Assembly: GCA_018902385.1 (NCBI GenBank)
Contig: JABSSW010000065.1
Coordinates: 84,144 to 148,143, forward strand
Length of the DNA: 64,000 nucleotides
Source: Physcia stellaris
Taxonomy: Eukaryota > Ascomycota > Lecanoromycetes > Caliciales > Physciaceae
Direction: 5' to 3'
Under the pieces are notes generated by a model. The model was given only the letters and a program-made list of their open reading frames with translations. It ran no database searches and was not told the DNA's origin. A program made the position numbers and the translations under genes. Positions 54,404 through 64,000 of the stretch are shown here, piece after piece. Within the stretch, counting starts at the first letter, position 1, and each line of letters begins with the position of its first letter.

Positions 54404-57400
54404 CTAGGTCCTCGAAATCGGAGACCCTAGGATGTCCCTGTACACTCTTCTCCCCGCATAGCTGCGATAAAGATCAAAGCTTTGCTCCAAAGCAGCTTGT
54501 CCCTTCTCGGGATCTTGAAGCTTCACAAGCAAATTTCCTTTCAAAAAGTATGCACGTGCTTTCTCAGGCGTATATTCCGGACGATCTCCGTATATTTTCA
54601 GAGCTTGATCCAACAAAGTCCTACGGACACCAATTAGTCACTCGATCCAGGCAAGGTGATAAACCACTCACAAAGCGGCATCATTCTGTTGCAGCCGGAT
54701 GTAGTGATCCGCCACTTTGTAACATAGTGCGGCCGTGCGGTGATGGTTGTTGCCGACCGTGGACTTGTACTGAATCAGAGCCCTTTGATGGTAAGCGAAG
54801 CTCTCGTCGATAGATCCTTGGGATCCCTTCACGTTTCCCAGAGCGTGGAGAAATCTTCCTGTGCTAGATGTGAACCCTGTCAGCAGTTCCTGCTACCGCG
54901 TGGATATGTCTCCGCCTCACATAAAAGAGACACGGTCATCAACCCCAAAAGCAGCCTCTCGATCTGCCAGACCCTCGGAGAGTGTTTGCGTTGCTTCCGA
55001 ATAACGGCCCGTGAGCCAGTACGCCAGGCCAAGGTTCACCATGGGAAACGATTTCATAGTCTTGGTGAAGTTGGCAAGTCCCTTTGTTATGTCTATTGAA
55101 CGCAGGAAGCAATCTTTGCCTTCTTGCCATCGCCTGTTCATCATGTATGCCACGCCGAGCTCGTTCCAGGATACAGCAAGGCTTTGAGTTTTCTCTTCAG
55201 CTCCTGCGTTCACAGCTGCTGACATGGTTGAGTTGTAGGCCTTAAAACGCAAAAGTGCCTCCGCTGGTTTGTTGGTCACAGTCGCAGCGCAGCCGCTGTG
55301 ATGATATACATCCGCTAGCAATTCGTCAACTCGGCTAGCTATAGGTGCCGTTTTCGAGTCGGATGCGGCGGAGGCCGTCGGATCAGCCTTTAGCGACGAA
55401 ACAAAATCTTCTGCTAATCCATAGAAAGCTTCCGATTCAGCAGGATGGCCGCGCTCTAGATGGTACCTATGTCAAGAGTCAGTGCTCAATATCTCAAGGA
55501 CCTCACTAGAAGATCGTACCAGCCAGCATCGTTCAGAAGTCTAGCCAGTTGGTACCTGGATTCGTGGTCTCCGGTCGTGGGCTTGAAGCGACTCGAGTGT
55601 GTTCGAAGTCGAAGGACGTGTGGAAACAATTCTTCGCAAACTGCCCAGCGCGCAACACCATGCTGCCAATTGGAACTCTCGAACGGCCATACAGAGCAAA
55701 GTAGGCCAACAGCAGCGGCAAATGTAGCACGGAAACTTTCATTAGACATCTTACTTCTTGCTGTATCTTGGACAAGACGATGGATGGTGAGCTTCTTTTC
55801 CGTCACGTCTCGTGTGACCAAGGATGAGCGGAACAGCTCAGACCTTGCTCTCTGATACGCGGCTGAAGTTTGAGGGTATCCTTGTAGAGTCACAAGCTGA
55901 GGAGCTTGAGTCAAGATTCTCTCCTGTATCCCATCAGGATCGAGTAAAGATAATATGTTTAGAAGTACAGCTCCATCATTGAGGCTTTCAATAGCCCAAG
56001 CTGACGCTATTGTATGCTCATATCCAGTCCTACGGCTCGGATGTTCTAGTCGGAGACTCAGAAGCTCCGCGCGACTCTCTTCCTCCTCGTATGTGCTAAG
56101 AAACTCGGCGAAAGTCAAGTCAAGACGTGTGATCACTCCAGCCATTTGAGTAATAGCTAGCGGAAACCCGCCGAGATGGTCAGCAACGCTCACAGAAGAA
56201 GCTTCGTCATCCGAGTGAGATTTCCGACCAGTCAATTTCAGCAACAGTTCAGCGCTTTCCCCATGGTTGAATGGTTGTAAATCGATTCCAACCATTGTTG
56301 AGAATCCATTTTTCTTCGCTAGAGGGTCACGGCTTGTGAGCAGGACGCAGCCTGGTCCATCAGGTGGCCAGAATTCAGTCAGCAGCTCAGGATCATCGAC
56401 ATTGTCGAATACGATCAGCCATGCAGCCGACTCGGACTTACTCCTATCAAGATCTTGGTAGGATTTCCGAGGATCTGCCAACCATCCTTTGACTGTCTCG
56501 CGCGTAAGAACTTGGTCTTTGGCATCTACAGAGTTTTCCGGGACAAGCCCCATCTCGACTGCTACATGACTGAAGCCGTCGGCGAGCTTTTCAGCTCGAT
56601 CCGCATATACCCAGAAAATTGCATCAAATCGGTCTTTGCGAGATGATACATATTCAATAGCTGTCTGAGTCTTGCCGATACCTCCAGGCCCACAAATAGC
56701 ATAGGCACGAAGACTGTTCCTTGGCCCAAATGCGTCGACGGAATCACTAGAGGGCTGGAAAAACACCTGGTCTATAGCTTGAAGAACGTCGCTTCGACCA
56801 TAGAAGTCACGGTTGCGACTGAAAGGAACGATATGACACGGAAGCCTTGGGTCTTTTCTTGATGATGAAAAATTAGACACACTGGGAATGATCTCGAAAG
56901 CATTCGATTCGGAGGATCCAGCAGTCGCTTGTTGTGTGGTTTGGGTAGAGAAACTTTGATGTTTGGTGACGGGCGGTTTGTCACCGACCGAAAGGAGACG
57001 TGCATTCTTCTTGGATAACGAGGTCTCGCTTGTACGACTTCGTACACTTAGTTGGTCGAGAGCGGACGGGGCTTCGTCTACGATCCCCTTAATTTCTTGC
57101 AAAAGAGAGATGTAAAGACCTCACCTACACTTAGGTGAACCGCGCTCAATACGGGACCGAGCGATCTCCGTATTCATTTTGACGAAAGAACAGATCCTTT
57201 CAAATGCTTTGCTAGAGATCTGAATGTTGCACAAATTCCTGTGATCTTTTTCGAACCCAATCGATTCCTCATCGATTGTGTTTGAGTGTACTGAGGTGAT
57301 CCCCACGAGCTGTAGAAAATTGAACCATGTCAGCTAAAGATAGATGTATCACAAATATTGGCTGAGGCTTGAAACACTTGCGAAGGCCAGTAAGGAAATG

Positions 57401-58444
57401 TATATTGCAGTGAAAAGGCAACAGCAACTTTGGGCTGCAGCTGAGGATCAGTCGCGTCACAGAAAAGTGAACACCGAAAGAAAGCCAATAAGAATGGATC
57501 ACAATAGCATCTTTAAAACAATGAGCGACTGACTACATGTATCTTCAGTATGAAAGAAGGAAAGCGAGGTTAGCTCAACAGAACTCACAATCAGTTTTTC
57601 AGTTGAGAAGAGGGTGTATCGAATCTTCGTTGGTTGAGTTTCGTATACTGCGAGTACTGGTACAGCACTCATAGATTGCTCAAATCGTAGTGACACATTG
57701 CCGAGCATTCGTGCATTACCTTGACCAATTTGACCCTTCTTTCTAACGGCCCTTGCTGGTCGTATGGCGTACATTGCATTCTGCCAGATATGCTCTTCTT
57801 CCGAGATTGAATGCGGCGTACCGAGAAAGATCAAGCCAGCCAAAGCACGGTTCAGCCTCTTGAACTGAGAACTTGTCTCGTTTGCTTTACACAAACCCTG
57901 GATAGTTTAGAGTGAAATGTCAAACTGGCTTAGTGCGCAGAGACGAACATGCTTGACAAGAATTCCTCCTAGGCTATGAGATATTATAATCAGAGGGCAA
58001 GGTGAAAGCTGAGCATAATATCAGATGCTTTCTGATCCCCAAGGGTTAATTCTCGACTACCTTCTCTGATGCTGACAGCTCGAGCAGGTCAACTGCAAAC
58101 GTATTACCCTTGTCGACGAGACCTTGCCAAGAGAAATTATCCGAATAGATCTGGCCGTGGTCGTACGCATACACAACGAGATCTGAACCAACGTTGCCCT
58201 TTATCTTTTCGAGCCAAAGATGGCCATTGCTATCGGTCCATCTTTCTGGGATCGGAGTACCAATACCAGGCACTACAACAACCCTATAGCTTTGTCATTA
58301 CGTACTACTCACGACTGCAACAACGTCTACTCCCTCACAAGCTCTGGTGATGAGCACGTACAGAATTCTGGGCTCGGGACCGCCAGCAATCTTCTTGAAT
58401 GGTCCATCTTTGGGAGAGCCTCGTGAACCGCTTGCTAGAGCCAT
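54404..58444 (-). CDS. NLR-type receptor: SesB-like hydrolase, NB-ARC, TPR
   Basis: Fungal STAND protein of nine or more exons. N-terminal exons carry an alpha/beta-hydrolase (SesB-like) domain: GIGTPIPERWTDSNGHLWLE, the nucleophile in IIISHSLGGILVKH, and the His in GFEKDHRNLCNI. Next is NB-ARC: Walker A CGPGGIGKTQTAIEYV, Walker B AAWLIVFDNVDD, GCVLLTSRDP, and GGFPLAITQMAG. A winged-helix-like part leads to TPR-type repeats: GWYHLERGHPAESEAFYGLA, SWNELGVAYMMNRRWQEGKD, NLGLAYWLTGRYSEATQTLS, TGRFLHALGNVKGSQGSIDE, NNHHRTAALCYKVADHYIRL, and LLDQALKIYGDRPEYTPEKA. Splice joins within the TPR part keep phase. Such proteins act in self/non-self recognition or programmed death in fungi; this is inferred. 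The junction between MALASGSRG (58444) and GIGTP is unresolved, so the start is uncertain. A 45-nt intron with a weak GTTCAC donor joins the hydrolase to NB-ARC. Confidence 0.85.
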
Positions 58445-59362
58445 GACGATGGAATTATATGTGTGTTAATAGGTCATCAGGTGAGCTAGAGGTGTCAAGC
58501 GTGCAGCGCAAAGAACTTCCATTGTTTCACACGTTCTCATCTCCTGGTGCGTGCTATTATTGTGCCCAACACTGGCTGACCAGCTTGATCTCGATTAGTC
58601 AAGCTCTATTCACGAGTAGAGTCCATTTGTATCAGGGATTCGTAAAACTTTTGTAGCGACACGAAAAGAAAAGAAGAAAATCCTGGATCCACGTGATTCA
58701 TTGCTTATGCTTGCGTATTGTAAAGAGGACGCCATATTTGGGTGGCCCTCGTAAGGTAGTAAGATATGTACAATAGTTTGTAACGTGCAAGTGAAAACAT
58801 AGTACCTTAGGATACCGTGCGGGGTCAACCATTTTTCGTAGATAAGGTACTTTGGTCCTTTTGTTAAGGCTTGGTAACCTTGAAGGATGCTTCTGGCCAT
58901 TCTCCAGGGGCCTTCGAGCCCTCTAACCGAACGGGCAGCCAAGCAGTAAAAGGACTCGGCTCGGGTTGCCCTGCAGCGCGCCATCATACCTGCTCTGCTT
59001 CAGGCGAGGATTTTCTTGAGCAGGGAGAACGTGAGATGACAGCCTTTAATCCTATATTAGGATTGAACGTTTCGATTCATGTAGTTGTCACAATTTGCGG
59101 CGTTACTGAGCGAGTAGTTCTATTCTACTTGGCCAACTGGATCTTCAATATGTGACATCACCAAATTTTTCGGTGACTGTTGTTACGGCCTCTACCTTCA
59201 TTCTATGGGCAACATTGCTATTAGCCATGCCAAAACTTTTCAAACTTTTCTGGAGGGAAAAGATAGCAGTGAAAGTTCAGGGAGCAGTCTCGTCAACATG
59301 GCAGATGTTCAGTAGTAGTTCGACGACCACACTCAGAAGTTCGACGATCAGGGATTCGATGT
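58445..59362. other. Intergenic region, no supported gene
   Basis: Between the NLR start and the amidohydrolase stop. Two plus-strand open frames (58871-59155 and 59152-59421) lack homology; the second has one hydrophobic stretch and overlaps the 3' end of the amidohydrolase gene on the other strand. Probably non-coding. Confidence 0.4.
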
Positions 59363-60655
59363 CTATCCCAGGAATGAAAGAACGGCTGTGGCTACTGCGT
59401 CGACACCTATACGCAGTGTAGGCTGTATGACTGGCGCAAACTTAGGACTATGATTGTGAGGTATCAGTTCGGGCATCCCACGCGCCATTGCATCGTCCCA
59501 TGTCGCGCGATCTGTGCCTCCAAGAAACCATACAGCATAAGGTATATTCTTAGATATGGCTAGATTGGGCAGGTCCTCACTTGCAATCTTCCTTTCCTGG
59601 TAGTGGACTTTGTCGCCAAAGGTGTTCTTCCAATTGGCAAGTATTTTGTCGACCACGCCAGAATCGTTGTCGGTTAATGGGAAGCTACCTGCTGCCGTTA
59701 TCTCGGGCTCTTTCTCTACGCCTGACGCCTCGCATTCGGCTTTTATTATTTGCTTTACAGCAGAGATGACCTTATCTCGCACTTCAGTATCGTAGCTCCT
59801 GATATTTAACTTAAGGTCAGCATGGTCTGGAATAGTGTTTGCGCTCTCGCCGGCATGAATGCTGCCACATGTGACAACAGCAATGTCCGACGGTGAGATT
59901 ACCCTGCTAACAATACTTTGCAAACGGACGATGATGTAACCAGCAATGATAATCGGATCAATACAGAATTCAGGCTGCGCTCCGTGTCCGCCCCGTCCAT
60001 ATATTCTGACGTCAAGTGAGTCAGCAGCTGCTTGAATTGGTCCAGAGCGAATAGAGAGAGTCCCGGTCCTTTGGTGGTCGACATGCTGGAAGAGTATGAA
60101 GTCTGGGACGGGAATCTTTTCATACAAGGCGTCATCAATCATTGCTTGCGCGCCAGCACCTGTTTCCTCGTCAGGTTGGAACAGACTGATAAGAGTGCCA
60201 CTCCAGTTCTTGGTAGCAGATTTGAACAGTGTGGTGACAGCCAGTAGACACGCTATGTGCAAGTCATGCCCACATGCGTGCATCACTGGTACCTCCAGCC
60301 CTTCATCGTTTTTCTGACAGATATGGCTGGCGTAGGGTAATGATGTCTGCTCAAGTACCGGTAACGCATCCAGCTCACTTCGAACCAGCACAGTAGGTCC
60401 GGGACCATTTCTCAGAATGCCGACAACGCCGTGACCACCAATGCCGCTAGTGACGTCCAATTCGAGCGCTTTGAGCCGCTCCACCACAATTGATGCGGTT
60501 CGAGTCTCTTGGCGGCCGAGCTCAGGGTGCTGGTGTAAATCCTTGTAAAGTTCTTCGAATGGTCCCAAGTCGGGACGATGGCGGTCGACAATGTCCATGA
60601 TCGATAATGCGTGAGGTGGCTTGGTCTGGTCAGGATATGTGAGGGTTATCAGCAT
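59363..60655 (-). CDS. M20-family metal-dependent amidohydrolase
   Basis: Probably cleaves an N-acyl or peptide-like amide; related to hippurate hydrolases and IAA-amino-acid hydrolases. Single exon, 430 residues from ATG 60655 (60598, MDIVDRHRPDLGPFEELYK, is an alternative start). Motifs: DLHQHPELGRQETRTA, the first metal-site region LVRSELDALPVLEQT, the metal-binding VMHACGHDLHIACLLAV, LISLFQPDEETGAGAQAM with the catalytic Glu pair, the dimer-domain signature YGRGGHGAQPE, and a C-terminal metal His in PELIPHNHSPKFAP. No signal peptide. Its function with the CmcJ-like gene 1.3 kb away is unknown; both could act on one small molecule. Confidence 0.88.
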   Translation of the reverse strand: MLITLTYPDQTKPPHALSIMDIVDRHRPDLGPFEELYKDLHQHPELGRQETRTASIVVERLKALELDVTSGIGGHGVVGILRNGPGPTVLVRSELDALPVLEQTSLPYASHICQKNDEGLEVPVMHACGHDLHIACLLAVTTLFKSATKNWSGTLISLFQPDEETGAGAQAMIDDALYEKIPVPDFILFQHVDHQRTGTLSIRSGPIQAAADSLDVRIYGRGGHGAQPEFCIDPIIIAGYIIVRLQSIVSRVISPSDIAVVTCGSIHAGESANTIPDHADLKLNIRSYDTEVRDKVISAVKQIIKAECEASGVEKEPEITAAGSFPLTDNDSGVVDKILANWKNTFGDKVHYQERKIASEDLPNLAISKNIPYAVWFLGGTDRATWDDAMARGMPELIPHNHSPKFAPVIQPTLRIGVDAVATAVLSFLG

Positions 60656-61131
60656 CTTCCTGGCGCTCTTGGACTTTAGATACCGATTGCACCTCCGCCT
60701 GGATTCAGGGCTAGGTAGTTGTATGTACACCCGGGTGCAGAAAGCTGCGGAATGGTTAGCATCGAAAAAGGTACATGTACTTTAGCTTCCCGTTTGGTTG
60801 ACATTGGTGTGACGTGGCAGCAGGACTGCACTAATCGCGGGGTAAGAAATCGCGGGGCACTTACCCCGCGATTAAGGCGGTCCAGCACGATTAGTACCCA
60901 GGTCTTGTCGAACAACCATAAGGACTGTAAACATTCAAGCGACGACAAGAGTTCAGACTAGGTTCCGCAGAGCCGTGCAGAGTATCTATAAGTCAGGTAT
61001 CAGGGGCGTGAATACCGTGTATCCAGGTGGAAGACACAATACAGGTATACGGAACCAATTGAGACACCTGTTTTGAACCCCATGCTAACATCGTAAGAGA
61101 CTCATCAACCTAAACCCCTTGACCCGACACG
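60656..61131. other. Intergenic region with a strong inverted repeat
   Basis: Holds the inverted repeat at 60830-60895, described separately. No gene recognised otherwise. It is upstream of the amidohydrolase (minus) and of the small frame at 61132 (plus). Confidence 0.4.
60830..60895. repeat. Nested inverted repeat
   Basis: Perfect 15-bp arms 60832-60846 (TAATCGCGGGGTAAG) and 60860-60874 with a 13-nt loop that contains a third copy of ATCGCGGGG, and outer arms ACTAATCG (60830-60837) and CGATTAGT (60888-60895). It would make a very stable hairpin. It may be a minute inverted-repeat element or a regulatory structure between the amidohydrolase and its neighbours. Confidence 0.65.
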
Positions 61132-61353
61132 ATGGTTGCTGTCACCGCCAGCAAACTCAACAGCAAGCCTCAAGCGCAGCCATGGAAGGCCAATTGGCCC
61201 CACCAAACAGAGCAACAGCCGCTACAGCAGATGTATGGATCATATAAGAAAGGGGAGAAGATGATGTTTGCTGGTAATGGAGGCGGAAGTGGTAAAACGG
61301 AGATCCAGTACGACTCGGGCGACAAAGCTACGGATGAGGGGCAGAAGGCTTGA
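61132..61353 (+). CDS. Small protein, function unknown
   Basis: Open frame of 73 residues starting MVAVTASKLNSKPQ, hydrophilic, Gln/Gly/Lys-rich, with KKGEKMMFAGNGGGSGKTEI and ending DSGDKATDEGQKA. The Gly-rich run does not match a Walker A spacing. No homologue recognised. Its base composition and the ATG context (ACACGATGG) make it plausible but unproven; a chance frame is possible. Confidence 0.35.
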   Translation: MVAVTASKLNSKPQAQPWKANWPHQTEQQPLQQMYGSYKKGEKMMFAGNGGGSGKTEIQYDSGDKATDEGQKA

Positions 61354-61929
61354 ATAATAGTATTACCTTCTACAACACATGAGCCGGCGAGGGAAGGTCT
61401 ACTGGCATAAGCATTATTGGAAGGCACAGAGAATGTAAACTTTGATCTAGTCAGATGGCGCAGAACCATTCCGTTGTCTGAGCTGCTTTTAATTCTCATG
61501 AAACTGCAACAGTCGAGGACATTCTCTGAAGTAGAATAAAGTGCGATGAACCTGGTACGAGATGCAGTGGCAATGACTATTCACAAGAACTGCTCCTGGC
61601 TATGTACAGGCTAGACAACGAGGTAACTTTGGAGAGGGGTACCTGCTCTAGCAGTGTCGTTGGTGCTACAGGCCGCTCTCGGCACCACCTTGCTATGATA
61701 GCACCTACTGCGATCCGTCACATTATTGCACTACGCGATCCACTTCCGAGCTTCCTTCTATCATTGATTTCGTGTAGGCAACGACACTAGACTAAACGTT
61801 GGAAGGCTTTCAACACATTTCTGAGTATTCTCTCATTGTATGTCTTCTTCCAAGCTTCATCTACGCTCCACTGTCCTTCTCGCATATCCGTCTCCGTAAA
61901 GCTAATCAATATCAGGCCGCGACCCAGAC
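61354..61929. other. Intergenic region, no gene seen
   Basis: Between the small frame and the CmcJ-like gene. A short open frame (61602-61790) has no recognisable homology. Expected to hold the promoter of the CmcJ-like gene. Confidence 0.35.
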
Positions 61930-63004
61930 ATGCATGATCTTGTAACGACAACCATGAATTTCCTTGAAGAAAGCGACATATTCTGCACAGAGAAGCCTTA
62001 TATCCTTGCTTTCGACCCTCCTGAGGGAACCCCGAAGTCGAACATGACGTTTCGTGAGCACGATGATGTCTTGGTTGAAAATATACGAGGCCGGGAGCGT
62101 GATATGATCTTCGAGGAGACTGGTAGTGCCATTCTGGACATGAAGACTGAGATGAAGCGTGAAGATTTTGATGACGAAAAAAAGGTCAAACAGATCTATT
62201 TGAGGGAAGTTGGGGAGAGGTTACAAGCATTCTTGGGAGCTACGAGGGTGCAGATCTACGAGCATCTGGTGCGGTCGCGAATCGTTAACAAATCGACTCT
62301 CCTTCCAAACGTACACTGATTGTGATAGCTACGCAAAACCGAAACATCGTTTCCTATCTCTACGGGCGGACCTTATAAATATGACCAACCAACCACGATT
62401 GCTCATATTGGTCCGATACCGATCATCCTCTATTCTATATCAATTGGCTGACGCCTTTAGATACTACTCCTGAATGGACGACAAGTTTGATCGAAGAGAT
62501 TTGTGGAGCTAGCGCTAGTGAGCTCTTAAAGGGTCGAGTCCAGGCTATCAAGTAAGCGCGTCTGGAGCGACAAAGTAGTCGCTCTCTACTCACCACGCTG
62601 TCAGTGTTTGGAAACCGTTACGAGGTCCAGTCCGTGATTGGCCTCTTGCAGTCTGTGATCGTTCCACTGTCGACGCGGCAAAGGATGTCAAAGCGGCAGA
62701 CCTTGTATTTGCAAGACACGCGGTAGAGAATTGCCAGATCCATTACTCAAGCTGCCATAAATGGTACTATCTCAGTGACCAACAGCCGGACGAGGCATGG
62801 GTATTTCTCCAGTCGGATTCTGCTGACACAGGGAGATCTGGTAAGCACAAGCAAGTCATCGGAGAGTTGAGTATTTAGCTGAGCCTGATTGAAGGTGTCC
62901 CTCACTCGTCATTTCGATTGCCTGAAAGAGGCGAAGTTGGAGAACCACGAGAGTCCATTGAAGTCCGAGCATTGGTTTACTATGAGAAAATACCGGAAAA
63001 GTAA
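61930..63004 (+). CDS. CmcJ-like oxygenase
   Basis: Member of the fungal CmcJ/AsaB-like family found in secondary metabolite clusters. Five exons, 61930-62268, 62329-62410, 62461-62551, 62605-62840 and 62895-63004, give 285 residues with consistent phases. Key segments: DLVTTTMNFLEESDIF, KPYILAFDPPEGTPKSNMTF, HDDVLVENIRGRERDMIFEE, FDDEKKVKQIYLREVGERLQ, FLGATRVQIYEHL, PYKYDQPTTIAHIDTTPEWT with the likely metal residues His and Asp, INVWKPLRGPVRDWPLAVCD, NCQIHYSSCHKWYYLSDQQP with a further His, DEAWVFLQSDSADTG, and GVPHSSFRLPERGEVGEPRE, ESIEVRALVYYEK. Some relatives are Fe(II)/2-oxoglutarate dioxygenases; the substrate here is unknown. No cofactor-binding residue is missing. Confidence 0.88.
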
Positions 63005-63389
63005 ATGTCGCGAGGTTCGCCTTGTGGTAGACTGAGCTCAGCCGCAGTTCTATCGTACTAAACTAGTAAGCCGCTGCAGAATGCTGATCTCCTACTATTT
63101 CACTGCCACCCTGTGGCGTTCCTCATTGCGGCACTGCTAGCACACTATTCGCAGCCTTCCTCTTTACTCGTACAGATGGGGTTTGACTAAGTTGAGATTA
63201 GTTTAGCGCGAGGTCGATTTTCAAGGCTGCCATCTCTACCATGGGCCTCGTGGGGGAGATGGAATTGGTCTGCGGACGCCATATGAAAGCCAACAATGTC
63301 CATTTCGGGTGAGCCGTGTAACGATGGCCGCCGGATGGTACTGGTACTTTGTCGATCAAAAGGTACTGTGAGAGCGGCATTGCGATGAC
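63005..63389. other. Intergenic region, no gene seen
   Basis: The 385 bp between the CmcJ-like stop and the next start. No feature recognised beyond short chance frames. Confidence 0.35.
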
Positions 63390-64000
63390 ATGAATGCCTC
63401 TTCACCACTACCAAGGCAACATATGTCGCGCTTACTGCCCGAGGTCTCTATCAGCAAACCGCAGGACGAAGTGCAAGTATCGCAGCAAAACGATAACCGA
63501 AAGCTGTGTAAGTTCCCCGGTTTCGAGAGGTTTTCGGTGCTCATGATAGTGAATGGTCATAGTGACCCCACAGGCTTATGCAGAAGCTGTCAGTGAACAT
63601 GCCAAACAAGCGACAGAAGTTTCGCTTTATCCAGGCCAGAACTTTGAGAACCTTGCACGCTACCTGCTACGACCCTTCGAATCAACTGCCTCCAAAAATC
63701 CCTTTCAAGCACAAGCGCATCTAGCAGGTTTCCAACCAACACTGTATAGTTTTTATGCCTCGAAACCTAAGCGACGCATGGTACTTACCACATTAGAAGA
63801 CCTTTCACGAGGAAGGGAAATTCAGTCGCAGGATAATGAAGCTAACTCGTCCTCGATTCTGTTTGTGCGCGGACAACCGTCTGCTTTATGGCTGGCTGCG
63901 CTTGGAGCTACCTATCACATCGACCCAGAATACTATCAGAGGCATCTAGACTTTCGTTCTACGTTAGGAAGGCTGAACCACTTCTCCCTTCCTTCTCTGC
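63390..64000 (+). CDS. CorA-like membrane protein, 5' part only
   Basis: Starts at 63390 and runs off the window end. Exon 1 is 63390-63507 (MNASSPLPRQHMSRLLPEVS), exon 2 begins at 63563; the join gives RKLLTPQAYAEAVSEHAKQ in phase. Then GQNFENLARYLLRPFEST, PTLYSFYASKPKRRM, SSSILFVRGQPSALWLAALG, and TYHIDPEYYQRHLDFRSTLG. The FVRGQPS(A/P)xWL block followed by YHIDPE(Y/F)xxRHLDF is a pattern of large fungal proteins with CorA-like C-terminal helices. The membrane part is outside the window, so transport is inferred only from family resemblance. Confidence 0.65.

Noticed and set aside
58871-59421. Two plus-strand frames beside the amidohydrolase
   Set aside because: No homology, and the second overlaps the amidohydrolase 3' end on the opposite strand.
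50192-64000. A complete biosynthetic gene cluster
   Set aside because: No polyketide synthase, peptide synthetase, terpene synthase or cluster regulator is visible; only tailoring-type genes are present.

Overview
This window is nuclear DNA from a filamentous ascomycete (Pezizomycotina). The evidence is genes split by many 45-75 nt introns with GT-AG ends and CTNAN-type branch points, compact gene spacing on both strands, fungal-specific families (SPT21/Ams2, a SesB-type NLR, CmcJ-like oxygenase, CorA-like membrane protein) and housekeeping genes with clear fungal character. The class within Pezizomycotina cannot be fixed from the sequence alone. Gene models were built by reading protein homology across splice sites. 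Coordinates with explicit exons are firm unless stated otherwise.

Layout. 0.6-24.5 kb is a dense housekeeping block: a Ser/Thr kinase, RPS29, an OBAP/DUF1264 protein, glyoxalase II, dihydroxyacetone kinase, SmD2, SPT21, RFA3 (RPA14), a secreted serine carboxypeptidase, an Alb1-like ribosome factor, a U1 snRNA gene, MFAP1, TRS31 and NAD kinase. From 24.5 to 29.2 kb is a gene-poor gap, followed by one lineage-specific protein gene, a candidate RNA polymerase III unit, LAS1, and a 394-bp MITE inserted inside another copy of itself. 35.5-49.4 kb is again housekeeping: SNF4 (AMPK gamma), a 1560-residue RhoGAP protein, the NHA1 Na+/H+ antiporter and 3-hydroxyisobutyryl-CoA hydrolase. 50-64 kb has accessory character: a FAD oxidoreductase divergent from an MFS transporter, a SesB/NB-ARC/TPR NLR, an M20 amidohydrolase, a CmcJ-like oxygenase and a partial CorA-like membrane protein cut by the window end.

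How they work together. Several genes feed RNA and ribosome processing (U1 snRNA, SmD2, MFAP1 in the spliceosome; LAS1 and the Alb1-like protein in 60S assembly; RPS29 in 40S). Glyoxalase II and dihydroxyacetone kinase, 350 bp apart and divergent, both deal with triose and methylglyoxal load. SNF4, NAD kinase and NHA1 are unlinked regulators of energy, NADP supply and ion balance. The accessory 50-64 kb block pairs oxidoreductases with a transporter and an NLR, which is compatible with a small detoxification, metabolite or self/non-self region, but no backbone synthase is visible.

Three host genes (TRS31, NHA1, the Alb1-like gene) show the same kind of break: the conserved protein continues one frame back (-1) within G/C homopolymers. 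This looks like one missing base each and may be an assembly artefact.
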